A stretch of DNA of 64,000 nt from positions 1,646,501 through 1,710,500 of the forward strand of contig NZ_CANNDS010000001.1 in NCBI RefSeq assembly GCF_947503415.1. Direction: 5' to 3'. The notes under the pieces were generated by a model. That model saw only the letters and a program-made list of their open reading frames with translations. It ran no database searches and was not told the origin of the DNA. Both the position numbers and the translations under genes were made by a program. Position 1 is the stretch's first letter. Every line of letters starts with the position of its first letter. The stretch comes from an uncultured Tateyamaria sp. Lineage in GTDB: Bacteria > Pseudomonadota > Alphaproteobacteria > Rhodobacterales > Rhodobacteraceae. This document shows positions 9,348 through 17,881 of this stretch, piece by piece.

Positions 9348-9375
9348 GAGGGGACAGGCGTAAACCCGTCCCCTC
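9348..9375 (-). terminator. Stem-loop between xsc and pta (possible partial terminator)
   Basis: On the minus strand GAGGGGACGGG and its partner (G)CCTGTCCCCTC form a stem followed directly by ATTTTTG. Its place just after the xsc stop suggests partial termination or mRNA 3'-end protection that lets xsc message exceed pta-ackA-soe message. Confidence 0.6.
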
Positions 9376-9388
9376 GGTCTTTAACAGA

Positions 9389-11170
9389 TCACGCAGCGGT
9401 TTGCGGAACCATATCGTCTTTGGAGATGCCAGCGACAGACACGGGCTTCTTCATCGCATCGCGGCGGAACGGGTCACCCAGTTCTTGGTTGATCATGGCT
9501 TCGATCAGCGTGGTGATGCCGTTTTCCATCTGGTCCTTGATCGCTTGGTTCAGCGCGGCGGTCAGCTCTTCCTGTGTGCGGGCCACGACACCCTTCAGGC
9601 CACAGGCGTTCGCGATACCGGAGTAGGACACGTCCTCGTCCAGCTCGGTCCCGACGAAGTTGTCGTCAAACCACAGGGTCGAATTCCGCTTTTCGGCGCC
9701 CCACTGGTAGTTGCGGAACACGATCTGCGTAATCGCGGGCCAGTCGCCGCGGCCAATGGCCGTCAGTTCGTTCACCGCGATGCCGAAGGCGCCATCACCG
9801 GCAAAGCCCACAACCGGCACATCTGGCTGGCCGATCTTGGCACCGACGATGGCGGGCAGGCCGTAGCCGCAGGGACCGAACAGACCGGGGGCCAGATACT
9901 TGCGGCCCTCTTCGAAGGACGGATAAGCGTTGCCGATGGCGCAGTTGTTGCCGATGTCAGAGGAGATGATCGCCTCGACAGGCAGCGCGGACTGGATCGC
10001 GCGCCACGCCATGCGGGGGCTCATCCAGTCGGGCTTCGCCGCGCGGGCACGCTCGTTCCAGTTGGTGCCGGGGTCATCCTGCTCTTCGTTCATGGACGTC
10101 AATTCTTGCGCCCATGCAGATTTCTTCTGGGCGATGTTGGCTTTGCGGTCTGCGCGGCCTGCGTCACCCGCATCGTCGGCGAGCTGGCCAAGGATACCGT
10201 TGGCCACTTTCGCGGCGTCACCCACGATGCCCACGGTGACCTTTTTGGTCAGGCCGATGCGGTCGGGGTTGATGTCGACCTGAATGATCTTCGCATCCGT
10301 TGGCCAGTATTCGATGCCATAGCCGGGCAGGGTCGAGAACGGATTGAGGCGGGTGCCGAGGCACAGAACCACGTCCGCTTCGGAGATCAGCTGCATGCCG
10401 GCCTTCGAGCCGTTGTAGCCCAGCGGGCCTGCGAACAGCGGGTGGTTTCCGGGGAACGCATCGTTGTGCTGGTAGCCCACGCAGACCGGGGCCGTCAGAC
10501 GCTCCGCCAGTGCCTGGGATGCGGCCAGACCGCCTTGGGACAGGACAACGCCTGCGCCGTTCAGGATGACAGGGTTCTTGGCTTCGGACAGGATCTTGGC
10601 GGCTTCAGCCACCGAATTCTGGCCGCCGGGGGACGCTTCGAACTCGATGGGATCAGGAATTTCGATGTCGATCACTTGGGTCCAGAAGTCGCGCGGGATG
10701 TTCAGTTGCGCAGGGCCGGACAGGCGCTTGGCTTGGCTGATCACGCGGGTCAGAACCTCGGCCACACGTGTCGGGTCACGGACTTCTTCCTGATAGGCGA
10801 CCATGTCTTCGAACAGTTTCATCTGTTCGACTTCCTGAAAGCCGCCCTGACCGATTGTTTTATTCGCGGCCTGCGGGGTCACCAAAAGCAGCGGTGTGTG
10901 GTTCCAATATGCCGTTTTGACAGCCGTCACAAAGTTCGTAATGCCAGGGCCGTTTTGTGCAATCATCATCGACATCTTGCCAGTGGCACGGGTGAAGCCG
11001 TCAGACATCATGCCCGCGGAACCTTCATGGGCGCAGTCCCAGAACTTGATGCCAGCGTCCGGGAAGATGTCGGAAATGGGCATCATGGCCGATCCGATAA
11101 TGCCAAAGGCATGCTCGATACCGTGGCGCTGCAGGCATTTCACAAAGGCTTCTTCGGTGGTCATCTTCAT
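9389..11170 (-). CDS. xsc: Sulfoacetaldehyde acetyltransferase
   Basis: 593 aa thiamine-diphosphate enzyme that splits sulfoacetaldehyde with phosphate into acetyl-phosphate and sulfite. The N-terminal PYR domain contains the conserved Glu49 (CAHEGSAGMMSDGF). The C-terminal PP domain shows GDGAFGIAVNEL near residue 455 and the NYQWGAEKRNS segment typical of Xsc. Acetolactate synthases are the nearest alternative, but the neighbours (tauR, pta, ackA, sulfite dehydrogenase) and the Xsc-type C-terminus make Xsc the clear call. It is the central enzyme for taurine, isethionate and other C2 sulfonates. No sulfonate transporter or taurine transaminase lies in this window. Confidence 0.96.
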   Translation of the reverse strand: MKMTTEEAFVKCLQRHGIEHAFGIIGSAMMPISDIFPDAGIKFWDCAHEGSAGMMSDGFTRATGKMSMMIAQNGPGITNFVTAVKTAYWNHTPLLLVTPQAANKTIGQGGFQEVEQMKLFEDMVAYQEEVRDPTRVAEVLTRVISQAKRLSGPAQLNIPRDFWTQVIDIEIPDPIEFEASPGGQNSVAEAAKILSEAKNPVILNGAGVVLSQGGLAASQALAERLTAPVCVGYQHNDAFPGNHPLFAGPLGYNGSKAGMQLISEADVVLCLGTRLNPFSTLPGYGIEYWPTDAKIIQVDINPDRIGLTKKVTVGIVGDAAKVANGILGQLADDAGDAGRADRKANIAQKKSAWAQELTSMNEEQDDPGTNWNERARAAKPDWMSPRMAWRAIQSALPVEAIISSDIGNNCAIGNAYPSFEEGRKYLAPGLFGPCGYGLPAIVGAKIGQPDVPVVGFAGDGAFGIAVNELTAIGRGDWPAITQIVFRNYQWGAEKRNSTLWFDDNFVGTELDEDVSYSGIANACGLKGVVARTQEELTAALNQAIKDQMENGITTLIEAMINQELGDPFRRDAMKKPVSVAGISKDDMVPQTAA

Positions 11171-11272
11171 GGGGCAGTCTCCAATAGGGGGCGGGGGCGT
11201 CGAATCGCCCCGGGTAGGTTGGGGCAGACGGTAAAGGGGTGTGGGACGTCGCGTTAGGGCCAGTTGAAATGT

Positions 11273-12745
11273 CTATTTAGGTCCAGGGTGGTCTGATAGC
11301 GCTTTGGCAATGAGGCCAACGCCATCGTGGATACGGTCGATGTTGATCGACGAATACCCAAGGCGGTAGTAGTTCTGCGGCTGGTCGTCCCCGGAAAAGA
11401 ACGCGTGTCCCGGTTCGATGAGGACACCAACCCCTTGCAACTGCTGCGTCAATTGCCGTGTATCTACGTGCTGTGGTGCCCGCATCCAGTAGGATGAGCC
11501 GCCGAAAGCACCCTGTCCCGCGATCTCCAGCCCGTGTGCCTCGATGGCGGATTGCATCGCATCGCGGCGCTTATGCAGAGCTGCGCCCATTTTGCGGATT
11601 TGGGCATCATAGTGCCCCATCGACAGGAAATACGCCGCTGTGCGCTGGATATGTCCGGGTGGGTGGCGCAGGACAGAGGTACGCAGCGCGCGGGCTTCGC
11701 GCACAAATGGCTCTGACCCCACCAGATACCCAAGCCGCAGACCCGGAAAGAGGGATTTCGAGAAGCTGCCAACATAAATCACGCGCCCGTCCACATCCAT
11801 GGATTTGAGCGCGGGTGAAGGCGGTTCGAGAAACGACATCTCGAACTCGTAATCGTCTTCGACAATCAGGGCGTCCAACTCGCGTGCTCGGTCCAGCAGG
11901 GCCTGCCTGCGGGCCATGGGCATGGTGGACGTTGTCGGGCACTGGTGGCTGGGGGTCGAAAAGATGACGTCCGTGTCCGGGGGGATGCCATCTGGCGGCA
12001 AGCCATCGCGGTCGACGCGCACAGGTGCCAGATGGCAGCGTGATTGCGTTAGGATTTCGCGCAGTGCCGGGTAGCACGGATCTTCGAAAGCGGCTGTGCG
12101 GCGTTGTGTCAAAAGGATCTGAGCCGCCAGCCAAAGCGCATTCTGTGCGCCCAGAGTGATGAGGATCTGATCTGCGTTTGCTGAAATCCCGCGGCGGGGA
12201 AGCGTGTTGCGCTGGATGAACTCGATCAGCTGCGGATCGTCTTGATCAAAGTAGTCCGACGTCAAGGCAGCAAAATCCCGTTGGCCCAAAGCCTGCAACG
12301 CGCATTGGCGCCAGTTGGCATGGTCAAACAGTTGCGGATCGGTCTGGCCGTAGATGAAGGGGTATTTGAAGCGGGCCCAATCCTGCGGCTTGCTAAGGGT
12401 CAAGCCGCCCGAAAAGCGCTGTCCGATGGCCCGGGTCCAGTCGACGGCATCACCGGATGCTGGTTGCGGCTGATAGCTTGGCGGGACGGGCGCATTGGCT
12501 GACACGTAGTAACCGGAACGGCCCCGCGCAGTGAGGTAGTCGGAGGCCACAAGTTCGGTATAGGCAAGCGTCACGGTGATGCGGCTGATGCCAAGATGGG
12601 TCGCAAGTTTGCGGGTCGAAGGCAGCTTTTCGCCCGATCCGAACCGCCCTGACAGAATGCCGTGGGCAATCATCTGCTGCACCTGGCTTTGCAAAGTGCC
12701 TTGATGGCCGGGTTGCAGGAAGAAGGTTTCGACAGGAAGTGCCAT
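11273..12745 (-). CDS. tauR: MocR-family regulator, TauR-like
   Basis: 490 aa fusion of a GntR winged helix (about residues 15-75, LPSTRKLATHLGISRITVTLAY) with a fold-type I aminotransferase domain. The PLP lysine is Lys330 in SFSKSLFPGLRLGY. TauR-type MocR regulators activate taurine and xsc genes in Rhodobacter. This gene lies directly upstream of xsc in the same direction with about 100 bp between, so it probably controls this operon and perhaps itself. A pair of direct repeats 16 bp upstream of its start may be its site. Confidence 0.85.
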   Translation of the reverse strand: MALPVETFFLQPGHQGTLQSQVQQMIAHGILSGRFGSGEKLPSTRKLATHLGISRITVTLAYTELVASDYLTARGRSGYYVSANAPVPPSYQPQPASGDAVDWTRAIGQRFSGGLTLSKPQDWARFKYPFIYGQTDPQLFDHANWRQCALQALGQRDFAALTSDYFDQDDPQLIEFIQRNTLPRRGISANADQILITLGAQNALWLAAQILLTQRRTAAFEDPCYPALREILTQSRCHLAPVRVDRDGLPPDGIPPDTDVIFSTPSHQCPTTSTMPMARRQALLDRARELDALIVEDDYEFEMSFLEPPSPALKSMDVDGRVIYVGSFSKSLFPGLRLGYLVGSEPFVREARALRTSVLRHPPGHIQRTAAYFLSMGHYDAQIRKMGAALHKRRDAMQSAIEAHGLEIAGQGAFGGSSYWMRAPQHVDTRQLTQQLQGVGVLIEPGHAFFSGDDQPQNYYRLGYSSINIDRIHDGVGLIAKALSDHPGPK

Positions 12746-13079
12746 GCGCAGAACTCTATACTGGTCTTATCATGGTATCAATCTGGCATTATTGGAGTGC
12801 GAAAAGGCATGGATCGAGAATATCAGTTGACCTTGCCGTTTTACATTTAATGAGATTATTTGTATCATTAAATGAGACAATGTGCAACAATTTAGAGAGA
12901 ATTCGCATATTTATCCGCACCGGGCGTGCTTACAGACGTCGAAGGGCGGCACTGCATGTGCCGCACAGTGGTCTTAGAGAGTAGGGTGGGTCCAAGGGCG
13001 GTGGTGATGTCTGCACCACAGTACCGGTGACCACTCATATGCCATCCGCGCCCCAATGCCTGCACAGGACAGGTATCCT
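12746..13079. promoter_or_regulatory. tauR upstream region with two pairs of 22-bp-spaced direct repeats
   Basis: No gene is supported here. CTGGTCTTAT (12761-12770) and CTGGCATTAT (12783-12792) repeat at a 22-bp distance, two helical turns, as expected for a MocR dimer; the first resembles the CTGGACTTAA-type repeats described for TauR. Further up, AATGAGA recurs at 12849 and 12871, again 22 bp apart, in an A/T-rich stretch suited to a promoter. The remaining 13000-13079 part holds nothing recognisable. Confidence 0.5.
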
Positions 13080-14711
13080 TCAGCCTGTCGGGCCAAAGGT
13101 CTCAAAATGAATTCTCTCGCTGGGCACCCCTGCACGTTCCAACCCGGTGCGGATATCAGACAGAAAGCGGGCAGGACCGCACAGCATGTAATCTGCGTCT
13201 GGCCCGACATTCAGGTTCAAAAGCTGCTCGGTTGTCACGCGGCCTTGCGTGTCATAATCCAGCCCTTCGACATCCGCAGACCCAGGTTGGCTGTACGCAA
13301 TTTTGACCGAGACATTAGCGCTGCTGCGCGCCAATTGGCGCACTTCATCCGTCAGCGCGTGGTGCCGACTGTCCCGCGCACCATGCACGTACCAGACAGG
13401 ACGCTCTGTCCCTTCACCGGCGACCTCATGCAACGCGGCGACCATCGGTGTCAGCCCCACACCGGCACTGACCAGAACCAGCGGACCATTGCCGCGCGGC
13501 ACCACGAAATCACCGGACGGCGTCCGCGCAGTGATGCGATCTCCCACAGCGACGGCGTCGTGCAAGTGCCGGGACGCAGTGCCATGGGCCTCACGCTTGA
13601 TGCTGAGACGGTAGTGATCTGATCCGGGTGCACCAGACAGCGAATAGCTGCGTTTCACCACGTCTTCACGGCCCGGGACATCCAGTTCTATCGGCAAGTG
13701 CTGACCTGCTGCAAAAGGCTCAAGTGGTGTGCCATCAGCCGATCCAAGATGAAACGACATGATATCTGCGCTTTCAACGACCTTGTCGATCACGACGAGT
13801 TCGCGCAGACCGCTCGTGTCTGTGGACCACCGCAAAGACAGCGCAGCGGGTCGATCCACCACCGCGTCAATAGTTACATCTATCATTCGTTGCGCACCTT
13901 CATCGTGGCTGTCTTCGGGCTCCCAGTCGATGGTCGCGCGGCCTGTCAGGTGCAGCAGGCCTCCGGTTTCGAAATCGACAAACACCAACCCGATGGCAGG
14001 GTTTTCAACGAGATTGCCGATGGTGTTGAAAAAGTTGTTGCCCGCATAGTCCGGGATGCGCAGATGCGTGGCGTCCACGACATCGACAAATCCCGGCGCG
14101 CCGCCCCGGTGCGACGCATCGAACCCGTTGGACGCGTGATCCTCGCGTTGCTGCTGGCCTGTTCCGATAAACAGGGTATCCGCCGTGCCGATGCGCGCCG
14201 TCTGCTCTTTCGAAAGCGAGACTGAGTGCTGGGCGCGTACAGGTGTCCCCGCGGGGACACGGCGCCACGTACGTTCATGAATATATTGCGGGCAGTTGCC
14301 AAAACTCTGGTCAACGTCGATCACGAAGCCTGCCGCTGTGCAGCGCATGTGCCCGTTCATCCGGTTGCGGCGCCGGCTGTCCAATTCGATACCGAGCATC
14401 CCGACAGGGCTGCCGGTTGCAAGTGCGGTGGCCAGCGGGTCCTGCGTATCTGGGGTCGTGTTGATCTGCAGCGCCGTCGGGTCAGAGGATGTGATGAAGC
14501 CCTCGGGTCCATCCAGCAGCGTCACCCAGTGGCGTCCGGCCGTGTCTGCCCCCGCCAACACCAGAAAGGGCAGTTGGGAAAAGAAGTCTCTGTGTTGATC
14601 CGGCATGAACGGTCGAATGAAACCGGCAGCCCATTCAGGGACATCCGTTTTGCCCGCGCGGACTTGTGCCTTGAGTTCACCGGGGTGGAAAGGATTGGTC
14701 GCATCAAACAT
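13080..14711 (-). CDS. PNPOx-like domain fused to ferredoxin-NADP reductase domain
   Basis: 543 aa. The first about 310 residues look like an FMN-binding pyridoxamine-phosphate-oxidase split barrel (FLVLAGADTAGRHWVTLLDG; AGNNFFNTIGNLVENP). From about residue 315 follows an FNR module with the FAD motif RSYSLSG, the NAD(P) segment LVLVSAGVGLTPM and a C-terminal CGPARFL...ERIHFETFGP. The usual C-terminal 2Fe-2S ferredoxin domain is missing. It is probably a cytoplasmic flavin-dependent reductase; substrate unknown. It is the last gene of a three-gene set with a GST and an NTF2-like protein, opposite a LysR gene. Confidence 0.8.
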   Translation of the reverse strand: MFDATNPFHPGELKAQVRAGKTDVPEWAAGFIRPFMPDQHRDFFSQLPFLVLAGADTAGRHWVTLLDGPEGFITSSDPTALQINTTPDTQDPLATALATGSPVGMLGIELDSRRRNRMNGHMRCTAAGFVIDVDQSFGNCPQYIHERTWRRVPAGTPVRAQHSVSLSKEQTARIGTADTLFIGTGQQQREDHASNGFDASHRGGAPGFVDVVDATHLRIPDYAGNNFFNTIGNLVENPAIGLVFVDFETGGLLHLTGRATIDWEPEDSHDEGAQRMIDVTIDAVVDRPAALSLRWSTDTSGLRELVVIDKVVESADIMSFHLGSADGTPLEPFAAGQHLPIELDVPGREDVVKRSYSLSGAPGSDHYRLSIKREAHGTASRHLHDAVAVGDRITARTPSGDFVVPRGNGPLVLVSAGVGLTPMVAALHEVAGEGTERPVWYVHGARDSRHHALTDEVRQLARSSANVSVKIAYSQPGSADVEGLDYDTQGRVTTEQLLNLNVGPDADYMLCGPARFLSDIRTGLERAGVPSERIHFETFGPTG

Positions 14712-14779
14712 CGGAAGGGTCCCTTGGATCAGGAGTGGGGATGCCGCGGGCCGGAGAGCCCGCAGCGCAGAAGGTAGGG

Positions 14780-15403
14780 TCAGGCGGCGTCGGGGATCGG
14801 AGACTTTGCCATTCCGACAAACTTCGGCAGCGCCTCGATCCGGGCCAGCCAGCTTTGGATGTTGGGATAGGCGTCAAGGCTGACACCACCTTCGGGCGCG
14901 TGCGCAACATAGCTGTAGCCCGCCACGTCCGCGATGGTCAGGCGCTCACCCACGAGGAAGGTCTTGCCGTCAAGCGCTGCCTCCATGACCTTGAAAAGCC
15001 CGTGCGCTTTGGCCTTGGCGGCCGCATGGTCGAGGCCCGCGCCGAACACGGTCACCAGTCGGGCCGCTGCGGGGCCGGAGGCGATCTCACCCGCTGCGAT
15101 GGAGAGCCAGCGCTGGATTTCGGCCTTTTCCACGGGCGTCGTTCCGATCCAATCATCACTGCCGTAGCGGCTGACCAGATAGGCAAGGATACCGTTTGAG
15201 TCCGACAATGTCGTGCCGTCGTCGTCGATTGCGGGCACTTGGCCCAGGGGGCTGATCTGAAGGTACTCGGGCGCTTTGTGCGCGCCGTTGGCCATGTCGA
15301 GATCGACCGTCTCGTAGGGCACGTCCAGCAGAGACATCATCAGTTCGACCCGGTGGCAGTGGCCGGATTTGGGGTTTCGGTAAAGTTTGATGGGGGATGT
15401 CAT
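14780..15403 (-). CDS. Glutathione S-transferase family protein
   Basis: 207 aa. The N-terminal thioredoxin-like domain (LYRNPKSGHCHRVELMMSLL; SPLGQVPAIDDDG; LSDSNGILAYL) is followed by the all-helical C-terminal domain with TIADVAGYSY. It should bind glutathione in the cytoplasm for conjugation or peroxide handling. It lies between the PNPOx-FNR gene and the NTF2-like gene in one direction, suggesting a small oxidative or electrophile-response operon under the divergent LysR regulator. Confidence 0.9.
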   Translation of the reverse strand: MTSPIKLYRNPKSGHCHRVELMMSLLDVPYETVDLDMANGAHKAPEYLQISPLGQVPAIDDDGTTLSDSNGILAYLVSRYGSDDWIGTTPVEKAEIQRWLSIAAGEIASGPAAARLVTVFGAGLDHAAAKAKAHGLFKVMEAALDGKTFLVGERLTIADVAGYSYVAHAPEGGVSLDAYPNIQSWLARIEALPKFVGMAKSPIPDAA

Positions 15404-15420
15404 GGTTGGGGTCCTTTCGA

Positions 15421-15897
15421 TTAAAATCCGAAGTGGCTTAAGCCAGGGTGGTCATCGGGGCGTCGGCCCAACGGCCAACGGAATTTGCGGTCTTCTTCCG
15501 CGATGGGGTGTTCGTTGATGCTGGCGTGACGGTGCGCCATCAGGCCGTTCTCGTCGAACTCCCAGTTCTCGTTGCCATAGGCTCGGAACCAGTTGCCGCT
15601 GTCGTCGTGGTATTCATAGGCGTAGCGAACGGCGATGCGGTTTCCCGCGAAGGCCCAAAGCTCTTTGATCAGTCGGTAGTCCAACTCCTTGGCCCATTTC
15701 CGGGTCAGGAAGGCTTCGATTTCGGCGCGGCCGGTCACGAACTCGGCCCGGTTCCGCCATGTGCTGTCTGGCGTATAGGCGAGGGCCACTTTCGCTGGGT
15801 CGCGGCCGTTCCAGCCATCTTCGGCAAGCCGCACCTTTTCCACGGCCATTTCGGCGGTGAAGGGTGGTACAGGCGGGCGGGGCGCTTGGGTTGTCAT
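15421..15897 (-). CDS. DUF1348 (NTF2-like) protein
   Basis: 158 aa single NTF2-like domain of the DUF1348 family ([54 protein letters not shown]). Function unknown. ATG 15897 has AAAGGA eight bases upstream; the longer reading from 15945 lacks such a site and would run through the promoter region. It is the first gene of the set divergent from the LysR gene at 16026. Confidence 0.88.
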   Translation of the reverse strand: MTTQAPRPPVPPFTAEMAVEKVRLAEDGWNGRDPAKVALAYTPDSTWRNRAEFVTGRAEIEAFLTRKWAKELDYRLIKELWAFAGNRIAVRYAYEYHDDSGNWFRAYGNENWEFDENGLMAHRHASINEHPIAEEDRKFRWPLGRRPDDHPGLSHFGF

Positions 15898-15945
15898 GAC
15901 GTGTCCTTTGGGTCTTGGGGTGGGGCTGTTCCGCCCGTGGCTCAA

Positions 15946-16025
15946 ACTTACATTGCGACGTACAGCGATTGAATATACCCATTCTGAAAGACATTATTCC
16001 GTAATTTGGTGTAAATGAGCGGCTT
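15946..16025. promoter_or_regulatory. Divergent promoter region of LysR gene and redox cassette
   Basis: An 80-bp plus A/T-rich gap between two divergent starts. LysR proteins usually bind such gaps and control the divergent operon. No clear T-N11-A palindrome can be fixed by eye. Confidence 0.45.
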
Positions 16026-16922
16026 ATGGACCGACTGCAAAGCTTGGAAGTCTTCATCGCCGTGGCCGAAGCCGAGAGCTTTGCCGGAGGTGCGCGAGCC
16101 ATGGGGCTCAGCGCACCCTCGGCCACCCGCGGAGTGAACGCGCTGGAGGAGCGGTTGGGCGCACGTCTGTTCACCCGCACCACGCGCCGGGTGCGGTTGA
16201 CGGAAGTAGGGCAGACCTATCTTGAGGACGCTCGCCACATCCTGGCGCAGCTGCAGGCTGCCGATGACGCCGCTGTCGGGGCGGCGACGAACCCGGTGGG
16301 CCAGTTGCGCATCACATGCTCCAACGAGTTTGGGCGCATTTACGTGACCCCGATCCTGACCGACTTTCTGAACATGTACCCGAATGTGACGAGCGATGTG
16401 CTGATGGTCGACCGGGTCGTCAACATGATCGAGGAAGGGTTCGACGTGGCCGTGCGCATCGGGTCGCTGCCGTCATCCGGCCTGTCTGCCGTGCGGGTGG
16501 GGCAGGTTCGGCGCATCATATGCGCGTCCCCGGACTACCTGACGCGCATAGGCGTGCCGCAAACCCCCGATGATCTGGCCGCGCACCAAATCGTGTCGGC
16601 AGGACCCGTCAGCCCCGTGGCCGACTGGCGGTTCGGCCCCGATCAGCAGCAGATCGTTCGGGTCAAGCCGCGCTTGCGGCTCAGCAGTGTGGCGGCTGCC
16701 ATTGCGGTCGCAAAACAGGGCTGGGGACTGACACGTGTTCTGTCGTATCAAGTGGGCCCGGACCTGATGGATGGGACCTTGCGCACCGTGCTGGAAGGTT
16801 TCGAACCAGCCCCCCTGCCTATCCACCTGGTCCACGCCGAAGGCCGTCGCGCACCGGCGAAGGTGCGTGCCTTCATTGACATGGCCAGAGAGCGCCTGCG
16901 CGCGATGCCGGTTCTGAATTAA
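16026..16922 (+). CDS. LysR-family transcriptional regulator
   Basis: 298 aa. The N-terminal winged helix (MDRLQSLEVFIAVAEAESFA; LSAPSATRGVNALEERLG) is followed by the periplasmic-binding-like effector domain. It is of the type often found beside GST, oxidoreductase and NTF2-like genes. It is divergent from the DUF1348-GST-PNPOx-FNR set, which is its likely target. Its stop overlaps the egtD stop by four bases on the other strand. Confidence 0.92.
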   Translation: MDRLQSLEVFIAVAEAESFAGGARAMGLSAPSATRGVNALEERLGARLFTRTTRRVRLTEVGQTYLEDARHILAQLQAADDAAVGAATNPVGQLRITCSNEFGRIYVTPILTDFLNMYPNVTSDVLMVDRVVNMIEEGFDVAVRIGSLPSSGLSAVRVGQVRRIICASPDYLTRIGVPQTPDDLAAHQIVSAGPVSPVADWRFGPDQQQIVRVKPRLRLSSVAAAIAVAKQGWGLTRVLSYQVGPDLMDGTLRTVLEGFEPAPLPIHLVHAEGRRAPAKVRAFIDMARERLRAMPVLN

Positions 16923-17881
16923 TCCCGTGGAGCGAGCACCACGACCGAAAAGCGGTCATCTGCATCCCTGTGGCGCGTCGCAACCTCCCATCCGGCCGCG
17001 TGCGCCAACAGGGCCAGGCTTTGAGGTGTGTACTTCCGGGCTGCACTCACATGGATCGGTTCCTGATCGTGAAAGGCAAAGACCTCGCCCGCAAGTGTCA
17101 CCGATTGGTCGCGCAATGAAACCAGTGCCATGTCGATGCGTGCCAATTCCGGGTCCCAACTGGCGCGGTAAGCAAAGGCACTCAGGTCGAAATCCGCACC
17201 CGCCTCGCGGTTCAGCCGTACAAGGATGTTGCTGATGAACTGCGCAGTGACCCCTTGGGCATCGTCGTAGGCGGCGATCAGGTCGTGCGTGTCCTTGACC
17301 ATGTCCGCGCCCAGAATGAACGCCTCGATCCCGTCCCAATTGCGTGCGCCTGCAAGCAGGGCTTGAGCGCGTTCGGGAACGAGATTGCCAATGGTCGAGC
17401 CGGGGAAGAAGCCGACTTTGGGTGTTTGGGCCAGCGTAGGGGGCAGGGCAACAGGCCCGGTGAAATCTGCGACCACAGGTGTGATGGTCAGGGCAGAATA
17501 GCGCCGGGCAAGGTCTTCCGCCGTCTCGAACAGAAAGTCGCGCGAGATGTCGATGGGCACATAGGCGCCAAAATGCGCCCCTGCGTCCAATAGCGTGCGT
17601 GTCTTGACGGAGGCGCCCGATCCAAGCTCGACCAAGGCGCCGCCATTGGGCACAAGGCCTGCCAAAGCAGTGGCGTTGTCTCGCAAGATGCCAGCCTCGG
17701 TCCGGGTGGGGTAGTATTCCGGCAGTTGCGTGATCCGCTCAAACAGGGCGCTGCCGGTATGGTCATAGAGCCACTTGGGGCTGAGCGTCTTCTGGGGCTG
17801 CGACAGCCCTTCCAGCGCATCAACAGTCAACGCGTCGGTTTCCGGGTGCGCGGTCGTTTTGACCTGCAATGTGCCGTCCAT
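16919..17881 (-). CDS. egtD: L-histidine N-alpha-methyltransferase EgtD
   Basis: 320 aa, the usual length. It methylates histidine three times to hercynine using S-adenosylmethionine, the first step of ergothioneine synthesis. Visible are SPKWLYDHTGSALFERIT, the SAM motif LVELGSGASVKT, the FFPGSTIGN segment and the C-terminal RKYTP. The start shares one base with the egtB stop (TGATG), which rules out the 74-residue longer reading that lies inside egtB. Confidence 0.95.
   Translation of the reverse strand: MDGTLQVKTTAHPETDALTVDALEGLSQPQKTLSPKWLYDHTGSALFERITQLPEYYPTRTEAGILRDNATALAGLVPNGGALVELGSGASVKTRTLLDAGAHFGAYVPIDISRDFLFETAEDLARRYSALTITPVVADFTGPVALPPTLAQTPKVGFFPGSTIGNLVPERAQALLAGARNWDGIEAFILGADMVKDTHDLIAAYDDAQGVTAQFISNILVRLNREAGADFDLSAFAYRASWDPELARIDMALVSLRDQSVTLAGEVFAFHDQEPIHVSAARKYTPQSLALLAHAAGWEVATRHRDADDRFSVVVLAPRD

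Noticed and set aside
9401..11257. Long plus-strand frame opposite xsc
   Set aside because: Antisense shadow of xsc with no recognisable domain or ribosome site.
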